A stretch of 64,000 nt of DNA from Heterohyrax brucei (GCA_028571685.1 CM053140.1:222909323-222973322); one strand, 5' to 3'; counted from the stretch's first letter, positions 23,380 through 33,290 are shown. Numbers and translations: made by a program. Notes: generated from the sequence alone by a model not told the origin.

Positions 23380-23934
23380 TGAAGGGGAGGACCTTGGCCA
23401 GCCCAATTCTGTCTTACTACAAACAGCAGCACAGTGGTTAAGACAGTAGTTAAGACAACCATGTTATAAACATGGAGTCCTGAGAGCTTGATTTCCCGCA
23501 TCCATTAAAATTTACCTTGTGCTGGTCATAAGTCACATGGCTATTCCTTCCTCTTAAAAACATTGATTAATTGCTCTGTTTATACCCTTTCAGTTATTCT
23601 CTGAGACTACTGAACTGAATTACCAGGTAGATGGATAACTATCAAGCCCCAACTTGCTGGAACCATGGAGACCTCCACAAAAAATATTGTTGAAACATCA
23701 AAAGAACTACTTGCATGGACCGGGAAAAATAACCAGCATCCCGTCCCCTCCCCCCTTAATCAACCTATATGACCTCCAGGCTTAGCCTATACAGGCAGGC
23801 GAGCTTTGGAGGAGCTGACTCCCCCTTGCCTCTTGTGTGTCAGCACTCGATAAGTGTCCTAATTTAATCACCTCATCTCCTGTCTTAGTATTGGCTGTGC
23901 AGACAGGTGGCATGGATCTGCGATTGTGGTTACA
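23380..23934 (+). mobile_element. Solo LTR (ERV class I-like) in RTE copy B
   Basis: This 555-bp block begins TGAAGGGGAG and ends GGTTACA, with a 4-bp TSD TAAT at 23376-23379 and 23935-23938. RTE text resumes exactly at the duplicated site ('acacctaat' then 'taattgtcttcttaagg'). A 4-bp TSD and features such as 'ggaggagctgactcccc' and 'gtcagcactcgataagtgtc' fit a gammaretrovirus-type LTR. No coding part remains, so it arose by LTR-LTR recombination. Confidence 0.82.
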
Positions 23935-25302
23935 TAATTGTCTTCTTAAGGAATCTGTACAGATCAAGAGGCAATCACGCAAACAGAACAAGGGGATACT
24001 ACATGGTTTAAAGTCAGGAAAGGTGTGTGTCAGGGTTGTATTCTTTCACCATACCTTTTCAATCTGTATGCCAAGCAAACACTCTGAGAATCTGTATTAT
24101 ACGAAGAAGAATGAGGCATCAGTATTGGAGGACAACTCTTTAACAACCTGTGTTACACAGACACGACCATCTTACTTGCTGGAAGTGAAGAAAATCTAGA
24201 ACACTTATAGGTGAAGATCAAAGACCACAGCCTTCAGTATGGATTGTACCTCTAAATCAAAGAAACAAAAATCCCCACCACTGGACCAGTAAGAAACATC
24301 ACCATAAACGGAGAAAGGATTGAAGTTGTCAAGGATTTCATTTTACTTAGATCCGCAGCCAATGCTCATGGAAGCAGCAATCAAGAAATCAAAAGACACT
24401 GCAAAGAACCTCTTTCAGGTATTGGAAAGTAAAGATGTCACCTGGAAGACTAAGGTGTGCCTGACCCTAGCCATGGCATTTTCAGTCTCATGGTATGCAT
24501 GTGAAAGCTGGACAATGAACAAAGAAGACAGAAGAATTGACGCCTTTGAATTGTAGTGTTGGAGAAGAATGTTGAATGTACCACGAACCACCAAAAGAGC
24601 CAACAGATCTGTTCTGGAAGAAGTACAACCAGAGTGTTCCTTGTAAGCAAAGGTGGCAAGACTGTATCTTACATTCTTTGGACATGGTGTCAGGGAGGAT
24701 CAGTCCCTGAAGAAGGATATCATGCTTGGTAGAACAGAGGGTCCGCAAAAGACAGGAAGACCCTTAACGAGATGTATTTACACAGTGGCCACAATAATGG
24801 GATTAAGCTTAAAATGCTTGTGGACATGGCACAAGACAAGGCAGTGTTTTGTTCTGTTGTTCGTAGGGTAGTTATGGGTCGGAACTGACTCAATGGCACC
24901 TAACAACAGCAACAACTAACACCCTTATTAAGGTCATATCTCTCATCCAATGTAAAGAGAGTTCCCCTGGAGTGTAGCCTGCACCATTTTTCATCTTACA
25001 ACAAATAAAAGGAATGGGAAGCAAGCAGATAGTTGAGGACCTCAAACTCCCAATAAAGCAGTACCAGGAGCAGAGAGCATCTTTTATACCTGAGGTTTCT
25101 GGGCTGAGATTCTCCCAGGCCAAGACGAGACTGATGCACTGCAAGAACCTTCCTCTAGAGCCATCAGAGAGAAAACCTTTTCCTGGAGCTGGCACGGTGA
25201 ATTTGAATTTCTAACCTGCTGGACTGTGAGAGAATAAACCTTTCTTTGATAAAGCCATCCAGTTAGGATATTTCTGTTACAGTAGTTCTAGATGACTAAG
25301 AC

Positions 25303-25690
25303 ACTAACCAAAAGGTTGGTGGTTTGAATCCAAATGCTACAGAAGAAGGACCTGGCAATCTACTGCCATAAGCTTACTGTTGTTGTCAGTTGCCTCAGGG
25401 TTGATTCTAACTCACGGCAACCTCATCTGTGCAGAGTAAAACTGCTTCATGGGGTTTCCTAGGCTGTGACCTTTTGGAAGCAATCACCAGGCTTCCCTCC
25501 CAAGATGCCTCTGTGTGGGTTCAAACTGCAAGCTTTTGGCTAGCAGATGAGTGCTTAACCATCTGAACCACTGAGGACCTAGTTTCCCTAAGATTAGAGC
25601 CACTGAAAACCCTATGGAGTGCAGCTGTAGTCTGAAACACACGGCATCACCATGAGTCAAAATTAACTGGAAGTCAAAGGTTTGATTATG
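25303..25690 (+). mobile_element. AfroSINE (plus) split by another AfroSINE
   Basis: The left part, 25303-25372 ('ctaaccaaaaggttggtggt', 'agaaggacctggcaatctac'), and the right part, 25581-25690 ('ccactgaaaaccctatggag', 'atcaccatgagtcaaaatta'), form one long-form SINE. The minus-strand SINE at 25376-25580 sits between them. Confidence 0.8.
25376..25580 (-). mobile_element. AfroSINE, long form, inserted in a plus-strand AfroSINE
   Basis: Minus-strand long form: 'ttgttgtcagttgcctcagg' at the left, the middle block 'ttttggaagcaatcaccagg', and 'agcagatgagtgcttaacca' at the right. It has a TTGTTGTCAGTTGCC-type end. Confidence 0.82.
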
Positions 25691-25699
25691 AATTGAATT

Positions 25700-26655
25700 G
25701 GATTTTGCTGAACTAATCAGTGCTCCTCTGCTGGAGGTTTCAGGCATGAGGCAGAGATACCGGTGAGGAAGCAGATATTTTCCCCAACCCTAAAATCATC
25801 CCTGAGAGAGCACAGTGTCAAAGCTGGTGTGATGTTTCCTACCGCCGCCACCCCCCGCCCCCATTCTTCCATTTTCAACTAAAAGCAGGAGGATTTTGGA
25901 GGTTGAGGAGACAGGGATTCAGAAGAAGAGCAGGTCTTGGGAGGGAATAACTGGTGTGCGTAACAGAAAAGCTGGTAAGATCATCAAAGAACTCCAAAGA
26001 CTAAAACCGCTATCTCCACTGTTCTGTTCAGTGCTAGCTTTGCCCGTACTCATCTGTTTCCATTTGAAGGAAATACAAATCTCCATTTTCTCTGTTGTCA
26101 CCAGAGCCAGAAACCTGGACTCAGCTCACTGTCGTAGCTGTTATCATTAATTATGCTTTCGACCATGACTACAATGCTATTTCCTCTGAGTGATATAAAG
26201 GAAGAACATAGGCAACAGACAATAGGAACCAGATCTTCAGAGATGCAGGCAGCATTCCTACTATCACTGCCTCACACCAGGTTTCAGGAAGAGCCTCAGA
26301 GAGGTGACACTCTGAGATGACTGGAACGGCCAGCTGGGGCGGGACCTGTAGCTGTCAGCAGGCGGCTGCTGCTCTGGGGACTGCTTTGAGTGTGTTTTCA
26401 GTTCTTTCTAGTGTGAATGCTACTCAGTCCCACCCATCTCTTCCCTCTGCAGTTCTCTTTATCTCCCTGCCTGAGTGAGAGTGGCAAACAGTGTTCTTCA
26501 CCAGTTTTCATAATACACGGATTTATAAGGATTGAATAGACCCAAATGCGGCCCTGGTGGCCTCAAAAAAATCAGACAGATTACTTAAGAGAAAATAATC
26601 ATGTTGCCTCTCCTTTCTTTGTCTTTCTGGTAGTTTTCATGGGAATGAGGATGGG
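25700..26655. other. No recognisable feature
   Basis: Includes a C-rich stretch near 25840-25865. An 84-codon frame at 25896 has no domain and overlaps a minus-strand frame. No repeat was assigned. Confidence 0.5.
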
Positions 26656-26659
26656 GAGG

Positions 26660-26788
26660 GAGCTCTGGTTGTTCAAAGTTTGGCAATTCAGATCTACGAG
26701 CCAGTCCTTGAAAACCCTATGGAGCAGTACTCTCAGTCCTATAAGGTCCCTATAAGTCAGAATTGACTCAGTGGCAATGGATTTGAAT
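26660..26788 (+). mobile_element. AfroSINE, 5'-truncated, diverged
   Basis: 'caaagtttggcaattcagat', 'ccttgaaaaccctatggagc', 'tccctataagtcagaattga' and 'ctcagtggcaatgg'. It is a short-form copy without the first head segment. Confidence 0.78.
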
Positions 26789-27079
26789 ACTTGGTTTGAA
26801 GTTGGGAGGGATAAAAATAATAGCCAAAAACTACTTCAGTCCATTTTGGCCCTTCTTGAAGTACCCAAAAGAACAGAAATGGATTAAACCTAGCTCAGAG
26901 TTGAGAGAAATGGCAACAGCACTGGAAATGTTTGAAGTTTGTAAAAATAGACACAGACTAAAATTTTGTTTTTCTCTCAGGCTTGGCACATACATGACAT
27001 TCAAATATTTGTGGCATGAAGAAAGGTCACATATATGAAAATTCTACTTGAACACAATGTTTTTCTGTGTTTTCCTGGC

Positions 27080-27450
27080 CCCTGGCTATCCATGCAGTCT
27101 TCTCTTTCCCAGCCATCATACCTTTGTGGGTATGCTGCTCCCATACACACTGCCCTTCCTCACTGATCATCTGAAAAACTTATCTTTTCAAACCTTGCCC
27201 TACTACTACTTAGCCTAGGCAGCCTTTCCCAACCTCTATAGAAGGCAGTTTACTTCTTCTGACTGCTCTCCACCTCGACCACCTTCAGTTACACTTACCC
27301 CAGGACATCACCGTGTATCTGCTTAACAACTCAGTTGGCTCTGCTAACTATGCTGAGTTTCATATGAGTAAACACTGAGATTTCAGTCATTAGCACAGTG
27401 ACTGTAACATGGTCTCTTCTCAAAAACATGTTCAAAGAATAAATTATCTT
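27080..27450 (+). repeat. L2 LINE fragment (probable)
   Basis: A pyrimidine-rich stretch ending in 'agcacagtgactgtaacatg' and 'tgttcaaagaataaat' resembles the L2 3' end. Borders are approximate. Confidence 0.4.
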
Positions 27451-27459
27451 TAATTGATT

Positions 27460-27645
27460 TGAATCAAATTAAATAAAAAAACAACATTGTGTTGAGTCAA
27501 TTCTGACTCACAGCAACTCTGCAGGACAGAATAGAAGTGCCCACAACATTTCCAAGGAGCATCTAATGGATTTCAACTGGTAACATTTTGGTTAGCAGCT
27601 GTAGCTCCCAACTGCTACGCAATCTGGGTTTCCTGAATCAAATTA
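27460..27645 (-). mobile_element. AfroSINE, short form, with perfect TSD
   Basis: The body is 27472-27633, between TGAATCAAATTA at 27460-27471 and 27634-27645. The left end carries its A-rich tail complement context and 'gtgttgagtcaattctgact'; the right end 'ctacgcaatctgggtttcc' is the complement of the SINE start. Confidence 0.9.
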
Positions 27646-28153
27646 GTGGCGGGAAAAAGGCTTTCCATGACCCAAAGCATACCCAACCACCGGTAGCAAG
27701 CAGTGTCACAATATACACTGTTGGTCACAAGAGAGGCAAAGAAAAAATACATGGACTATAATCACTAACCCATTTTCATCCTTAAAAAAATATAGAGAAC
27801 AAAAACTACTGGTAACAAAATGTTAGCAGCAATTTGGTTGTAAATAGGCAGGAAGATTAGCAGTTTCAGGGCATACCCATTTCCCAGGGCACTAAACCTT
27901 CCCTTGTTTTTCACTGGGGTACAGGTTTCTCCTGAATTCTGGGTGCATTGACTTGATGGCACGCAACTACTACAGCAACAGTGGCATCAAAATTATTTGA
28001 AGCTGACCAACACTCCATGTCATAGCCTTGAAATCATCACTGCATCTTCAAAAAAAACATTTATCTACTTTGGACTCAAGGCTTTTGTTATTAGAATCTA
28101 CACAATAGATTCCTTCCAGAATTTCATACTGTCCCTAAAAATAAATATACATT
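27646..28153. other. Unassigned; possible SINE/RTE-tail relic
   Basis: Near 27948-27982, 'gacttgatggcacgcaacta' followed by 'ctacagcaacagtggca' resembles the end of an RTE or related SINE. The rest is unassigned. Confidence 0.35.
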
Positions 28154-28205
28154 ATCTTTAAACAGCCAGAGAAGCCAAGTGCCGTCCAGTCGGATCTTTA
28201 AACAG
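28154..28205 (-). mobile_element. Micro-insertion of AfroSINE 3' end with perfect TSD
   Basis: A 28-bp insert (28166-28193) contains 'gaagccaagtgccgtccagt', the complement of the AfroSINE terminus. It lies between ATCTTTAAACAG at 28154-28165 and 28194-28205. Only the last part of the SINE and its tail were integrated. Confidence 0.85.
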
Positions 28206-28866
28206 AGTAAAGATAAATTCTAGTTTTGCCGTGGCTTTCCAGTCACTCAAAATTGTGCTGAGTACTCAGTTATATTAATATCTTATCCAAATTGGCTTTT
28301 AAACCTTTTCCTTTTCCATGTGTTTTCTAACCATTTCCGAATCTCCATTTTGGCTACTGTATATCTGTGTCAGGTAGCTGAAATCAACCTATACCCTGAA
28401 TAGATCTGAGATAGCTTATAAGAATAATAATTTTAAAAACCTCACACACACACACACAGATGCTGTTGCTGTTTGTAATCAACTTGACAACGCCTCACAC
28501 CAATAACAGCTATGTATATACATGTGAGATCTTATTATTGTAATCATTATAAGCCATCTGAAATCTATTCAGGATATACATTTACTATAAATTATACATA
28601 ACATAGAGGAAAGACAGAAGAACATCAAGATGGACTATGAACCAAGTGTAAACTTTAGGGAACCCATTATACCATGATACTGAGCATTCCTCTAAACCTT
28701 AATCTATTGAGTTGAATCACATGAAATTGCCCAAAATTCTACCATTTTGACTTACAAACATTGCAAAGTTTTTTGGTTTATTTCCAGCTTCCAGTGGATC
28801 AATTTCAAAATGTTTGGGTTTCAAGTACTTCCTTGTGCTGAAAACTCTGACCCAATTTTCACTCTG
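28206..28866. other. No gene; short (CA)n
   Basis: A (CA)8-9 tract is at 28442-28458. The remainder is AT-rich and unassigned. Confidence 0.5.
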
Positions 28867-28867
28867 C

Positions 28868-29260
28868 CACAGTGGTTTTCAAGCTCAGCAGCGTTCTGGA
28901 CTCATTTGTGAAGCTTTTAGGGTCTCTGTGTGATACAGATGACTAAAGTGCCCAGCTGCTAACCAAAAATTTGGAGGTTTGAGTCTGCCCTTTGGAAGAA
29001 AGTTCTGGCAATACACTCTTAAAAATTAGACATTGAAAACCCTATGGAGTGGAGGTCTACTCTAATACATATGGTGTTGCCATGAGTCCGAGTCAACTTG
29101 ATCAGGCAGTGGGAAGTTTTTAAATATTCTGATGCCCAGACCGCACCCCTAAACAGTTATATCAAATGTCTCAAAAGTAAGTAAAATCAGTATCTCTTTG
29201 GATTCGACACAGGCTCCAGGAGATCCTCATACACAGGTAAAAGTGAGAATCACTGCTCTA
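28868..29260 (+). mobile_element. MER5-like DNA transposon relic split by AfroSINE
   Basis: It starts 'cagtggttttcaagctcagc' and ends 'aagtgagaatcactg', resembling the terminal inverted repeats of MER5 (hAT-Charlie, non-autonomous). The AfroSINE at 28921-29113 splits it. Confidence 0.65.
28921..29113 (+). mobile_element. AfroSINE, long form
   Basis: 'actaaagtgcccagctgcta', 'ttctggcaatacactcttaa', 'gaaaaccctatggagtggag' and 'gccatgagtccgagtcaact'. Flanks GAAGCTTTTA (28910-28919) and GAAGTTTTTA (29113-29122) differ by one base and are a likely TSD. Confidence 0.82.
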
Positions 29261-29261
29261 C

Positions 29262-31180
29262 AGGAACTGCCCTTTAAATTTCCAACACCCTTCCACTGAC
29301 AGATCTGCAAAGAGGCCCTGTTGAGCTCCTCCGAAACTACCCAGTTACCAAAAAGACCCTAAAGTCACCCTACATGCCCATCTGTTCTGCAGACTGAATG
29401 ACCCACTTTTTTTCTTGTTTAAATTTCTAAGCCCTTTTCTCTTTTAGTCTACAAGCCTACTGTCTCAAGATAAACTTGGAGTAAACTATAAATACACCAT
29501 GTCCTACTTCTCCACCCCTTTGGCATTGTCAGATGATACTTTTCCCTCTACTAACTGACCAAGCACAAAAAGTGGTCTAACACAGGCAGATTTGATCTCT
29601 ACGAACTCCCATCCCGTCTCCGGAGGAGAAACTGTTGTGATGAATTCTCTACTTCCTGAATACACCTATCTTTCAAAACAGAAAGGCTTGCAAGAAATCT
29701 ATTCTCACTTGAGTTTCCCTAAGTCTGCTCTTACAAAGCTTGCTCAGCCTGCAAAACACACTCTAAACAGGCATCTGCTCTGATTCTTAATGTTCAGCAA
29801 TGGTTTGCTTTCCTTCAGAGACCTCGGCATCATCCACCTTGGCTCAGCACCCATAAGAGCCAGTGATGTAAGCCAGATGCTGACTGCTTCAGGCTGAGTC
29901 TGACATCATCCCCTTGTCAAGGGCTCCAGCATCTCCTGCCATTGCTGCTGCTGTGTGTGCTGAAGTTAAAGATGGGCACTTAGCACATTTATTACATACG
30001 GGGCTTATTAGATAACTAGGCTCTGTTGTGATAAATTAGCTGTGTGTTTCATTTAGACTCTCAATGCTCTGCAGGTTTTTCTAATTTAGTTTTGCCATGG
30101 CTCAGCCAAGATGGGATTCAGGGAGGAAGAATAGGGAAATGGGGAAAAAAGAGAAAAGCCTTGTGTTGTATATCAAATCCTTGCTTTGCCTCTTCCTGTT
30201 TCTGAAATGAAGGGCTTTTTAAGCTGCCATCCTCAGCAGCATCCACACAACTGTCTTCCTCAGGGAGGTGTGTTTTTCTTAAAGTGCCCCGGCTCTTTCA
30301 TGATGACACCTTCATTTATTATGAATAGTTGCTGCTTTGGTCCAGAAGCTGTCATGTTCTTTTTCTTTTTTCTCACCCTTTTAAGTTTGGATTTAAATGT
30401 ACACACATGCTCCCTCACACCCAGCTCTCCAGTACCACCTAAACACAGGAGGGTGGGAAGGAGGGAGGAAGAGAAGGAGGAAGGAGTAGAAGGTGAGAGG
30501 AACACAGGGAGGGAGGGGGCTGGAGAAGGGAGGTGGGAAAGAGTGGTGATTGGCGGCAGTGTCCTGTTTGACTTGCTCGGTATTGCAGCCTTTTGATAGG
30601 CTTCAGATCTCTTTCCCTCCAAGCGAACACCAGGGCACTGAAGGCTGCTTTGAAACATGGCAGGCTTTGAGCGTGTACGTACGTGCTTTGTGCAGTGAAA
30701 CAAGAAAATCCACTTCACTATCAGAGTGACTGACATTTCTTTCCTCCTTAATGCAGGCCTTGATCTTTTCCCAGCTGAATTTTCTGATTCCCTGCAGCTT
30801 GCCTTACCAGTGTGCAAACCCTCATCAAAGGACACAAAGATCTGTGGTCCTGGATGCCAGGCCTAGCTTCACCAATCAGAACCACTGACCACATCGCAAG
30901 AGCAACACCTGGGAAGCAGATGCTGGCTTCGTGGCTCCCTCCCTGGATAAGGAGATCTCAAGAGGCCATCTGCTTCCAAGTTGTAGAGACTTAGATAACA
31001 AGGAAAGGTCTGCTGCCTCTTCTGCCTTTCTGTAGTGTCTTTAGGATACTTTACAGAACAGCCTGTTCTAGTAAATTCTCTGAGTCTTACTCCATACCAT
31101 CACCTAGTTTTACTCAAACTAATGATTAAGTAAAGATGAGTCCACAGAGTGGTGTCAGGGTTTAATGAATAAACTCTGGA
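29262..31180. other. Largely non-repetitive island
   Basis: This is one of the longest stretches without a repeat I can name. It holds a minus-strand open frame of 191 codons (30835-30260), the longest in the window, but its middle is a low-complexity Pro/Ser run encoded by the polypurine tract and no domain is visible, so I do not call a gene. The segment 29930-30180 is compositionally plain and could be conserved non-coding DNA, which sequence alone cannot show. Confidence 0.5.
30447..30545 (+). repeat. Polypurine (GGA-rich) tract with G-runs
   Basis: About 100 bp are nearly all A/G on the plus strand. The runs GGG, GGG, GGGGG, GGG and GGG lie between 30507 and 30537. One loop is 8 nt, so it is a near-consensus G-quadruplex motif. 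It could also form a triplex as a homopurine tract. Confidence 0.75.
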
Positions 31181-31222
31181 TTTTGAGGTAAGCTAGCCAA
31201 GCCAAGTTTTGAGGTAAGCTAG
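31181..31222 (-). mobile_element. 10-bp tail-only micro-insertion with 16-bp TSD
   Basis: TTTTGAGGTAAGCTAG occurs at 31181-31196 and 31207-31222, separated only by CCAAGCCAAG. That decamer is the complement of the CTTGG-type tail of AfroSINE copies (12299) and the first bases of the other micro-insertions. It reads as a retroposition event that kept only the tail. Confidence 0.7.
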
Positions 31223-31482
31223 ACCCTTGGTATTTCCATCTCCACCGTTTTGCATTTATGTAAGTTACTTACCCTTGCTAAGCTCAATTTTCCCATCAGT
31301 GAAAATATTTTCTCATTTTGATCTATAGAGACTGTCTCAGACTCTGACTCAAAATACAACATGATGATAACTAGACCAGTATCTTATCTTTCACCGGAAT
31401 GTGAATTCCATTTATAAGAAGCCATGCTATGAGTCTCAGAGCCCTGAAGAATAAATATATATTCCTCCCTCAGTAATCAGTA

Positions 31483-31650
31483 GAAACCCTGATGGCATAG
31501 TGGCTACGTGCTCCAGCTACAAACCGAAAGGTCAGCAGTTTGAATCCATCAAGGTGCTCCTTGGAAACTCTGTGAGGCATTTCGACTCTCTCCTTTAGGG
31601 TCACTATGAGTCTGAATAGACTCAACAGCCCTAGGGTTGGTTTTTTGGGG
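31483..31650 (+). mobile_element. AfroSINE, short form
   Basis: 'gaaaccctgatggcatagtg', 'aggtcagcagtttgaatcca', 'ccttggaaactctgtgaggc', 'cactatgagtctgaatagac' and a G/T-rich tail. Similar flanks, 'agtaatcagtag' and 'agtaattggtag', are a probable TSD. Confidence 0.88.
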
Positions 31651-31679
31651 GGTAGTAATTGGTAGTTGGATGCCTCAAC

Positions 31680-31790
31680 CCTTCTAATTTACTAAGTGCC
31701 CGTCGTGTGCCCGCTACTGTCAAGAGCTTGGGACTCAAAGGTGAGTATGCCTTTGGAGAGCTCCCAGGCTAAGAGAGGACACAGATGGAA
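31680..31790 (+). repeat. L2-like fragment
   Basis: 'actaagtgcccgtcgtgtgc' and 'aagagcttgggactcaaagg' resemble the 'cctactatgtgccaggcact...ggggatacagcagtg' part of L2. Confidence 0.45.
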
Positions 31791-31819
31791 CTCCTAACTG
31801 TATTACAAAGCCAGGGGCT

Positions 31820-31965
31820 TTATACTGCATTTTCCCAAACTCTGAAGGCTGGGATTTCTTATTCCCAGCTTACAGATGAGGAAGTGATGCATTCAGAGGT
31901 CAACAGACTTGCTCATGGCTAATAAAATGTCTCAGCAACAAAATCAACACTCCAGCTCTAGTACT
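31820..31965 (+). repeat. MIR fragment
   Basis: 'cttacagatgaggaagtgat' and 'agaggtcaacagacttgctc' match the MIR 'tttacagatgaggaaactga...gtaacttgcccaaggtcac' segment. Confidence 0.55.
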
Positions 31966-32062
31966 GTGGCCTCACTCCCATTTAATACTGCAGCTTGCCT
32001 TGTGCCCCAGCATTTCTGATCCTTTTTCCCTGCTCTGCTTTCAGTTTTGTTTTCCATGACCC

Positions 32063-32158
32063 TTCCTTGGAAACTCTATGTGGCAGCTCTACTCTGATCT
32101 ATATGATTGCTATGAGTCAGAATTGACTCAACAGCACTGGATTTGTGGGGGGGGGGGA
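32063..32158 (+). mobile_element. AfroSINE 3' half with G-rich end
   Basis: 'ccttggaaactctatgtggc', 'tgctatgagtcagaattgac', 'tcaacagcactgg', then a run of about 12 G at 32145-32157. It is 5'-truncated. Confidence 0.75.
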
Positions 32159-32261
32159 GTTATTTTGTCTTATACTATATTATTTGTTTATTTTTAAATT
32201 TTGTGTCTCACCCCACTGGAATATGAATGCCACAATGATTCTACTTTGTCAGTGCCTGTAC

Positions 32262-32312
32262 ATAACAGGGTTGCTAAGAGTTGGAATTGACTCAGTGGCA
32301 ACAGGTTTTCAT
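32262..32312 (+). mobile_element. AfroSINE/RTE 3' end fragment
   Basis: 'gggttgctaagagttggaat' and 'tgactcagtggcaacagg' are the shared SINE/RTE terminal segment. Too short to assign to one family. Confidence 0.55.
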
Positions 32313-32609
32313 TTCTTTTGTTTGTTGGGGGGTTACATATTAGGTATTCCATAAATACCTGCTGAATGAATGAGTGAATGGATGACTAAGAAAGGTTAAC
32401 TCTTTCTCCTGCTCCCAAATTACAATGTCATTCTGTCTATAATAAGTAATATTTAGAGGTATAAATAAAGGCTCTGGGAACTCAAAGGGAAGGGTTGAAA
32501 ATATTGACTAAACCCTATGGGCAAGAAGCTGGAAAAGAAGTAAAGCAAGGTTTATCAAACTATAACTACTGACAACCTATTTCACAATTATACCAGGACT
32601 CTCATAAAC

Positions 32610-32728
32610 ACAGGTTTCAGATCTATCGGACGTGGAGTGTGTTGCATTTTCAGAGCATAAAAATGTACATTCTAATACACTTCCCAGGTGACTAGTGTGT
32701 ACCTCAAAGTTTGAGAATAACTGAAGGG
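32610..32728 (+). repeat. MER5-like fragment
   Basis: 'cacttcccaggtgactagtg' and 'cctcaaagtttgagaataac' resemble the 3' part of MER5A. The 5' part is missing. Confidence 0.45.
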
Positions 32729-32779
32729 TTAGAGATGAGAGACCAGGCTTGTTAAGGGAGAGTGACAGTAGAAATACTG

Positions 32780-32885
32780 AATGCTTTTATAGATGAAGAA
32801 TTGAGTACCAGAGGAGTTCAGTCATTTGTCTCAAATCACAAAGCCAGTAAATCAGAATTCCATGCCAGGGCTCTTTCTAGTATAT
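32780..32885 (+). repeat. MIR fragment
   Basis: 'tttatagatgaagaattgag', 'catttgtctcaaatcacaaa' and 'cagaattccatgccagg' follow the MIR 3' half. Confidence 0.5.
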
Positions 32886-32943
32886 TTTATACACTTTAAG
32901 GATCATCTTACTATTTACATCCCTATAATGTAGAACTTTATCA

Positions 32944-33290
32944 GTGTTGTTGTTGGATGCCGCAGGGCCAGCTCCAACTCACAGAAACCCCATTGGTATG
33001 TTCAGGTACTTTCTTGAGGCCACTCTGTGTATTCTGAGGGACTTCCAGTCCCGGGGGTTCATCTTCTAGCACTATACTGGCCAATATTCTGTTAAGATCC
33101 ATTAACTAACATTGGAAATTAGAACACCAGGCCTTTCTTTTTAGTTTTTCTTATTCTGCAAGCTCTGCTAAAATCTGTCCACTGTGGGTAACCCTGTTGA
33201 TATTTCAGATATTGGTGATACAGCTTCCAGCGTCATAACAACGTACAAGCCACCACAGTACAATAAGCTGAAAGAAAGGAGGTGGACTTT
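32944..33290 (-). repeat. Unclassified repeat with RTE/AfroSINE-like terminus
   Basis: The left edge 'tgttgttgttggatgccgca' is the complement of an RTE-type (AAC)n end. The body ('gccaatattctgttaagatc', 'aacaccaggcctttcttttt', 'cttccagcgtcataacaacg') resembles a repeat I recall from elephant DNA but cannot name. No other copy lies in this window, so its repetitiveness is not shown here. Confidence 0.4.

Larger units (their letters stand above)
21277..24915 (+). mobile_element. RTE (BovB-like) LINE copy B, nearly full-length
   Basis: This copy keeps the 5' region: 'gaaaagaaacggctgcaaac' near 21460, then 'tggaatgtacgaaatt'. The endonuclease part reads 'DILGVSELKWTSIGHFESDN' at about 21570-21640. 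The reverse-transcriptase part reads 'LPEIQAGFRRGCGTRDIIAG' and 'DVYLCFIDYAKSFDY' at 23163-23340. It ends 'ggcacctaacaacagcaacaac'. RTE encodes one endonuclease/RT protein used for target-primed insertion. Stops, an inverted insert at 22154-22249 and a solo LTR at 23380-23934 disrupt it. Confidence 0.88.
21147..25303 (+). mobile_element. MaLR-type LTR split by RTE copy B
   Basis: The left part, 21147-21276, starts TGTCATGCATTTAATTCTGT and contains 'tgattcccagtactgtgtg'. The right part, 24916-25303, resumes at 'taacacccttattaaggtca' and ends 'gatgactaagaca'. It is the same family as the copies at 1 and 8298. A 5-bp TSD is not evident; a SINE abuts the right edge. Confidence 0.75.

Noticed and set aside
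30260..30835. Minus-strand open frame of 191 codons, the longest in the window
   Set aside because: Its centre is low-complexity Ser/Pro/Leu text produced by a polypurine tract. No domain, signal peptide or splice context is visible, and a competing 136-codon frame overlaps it on the other strand.
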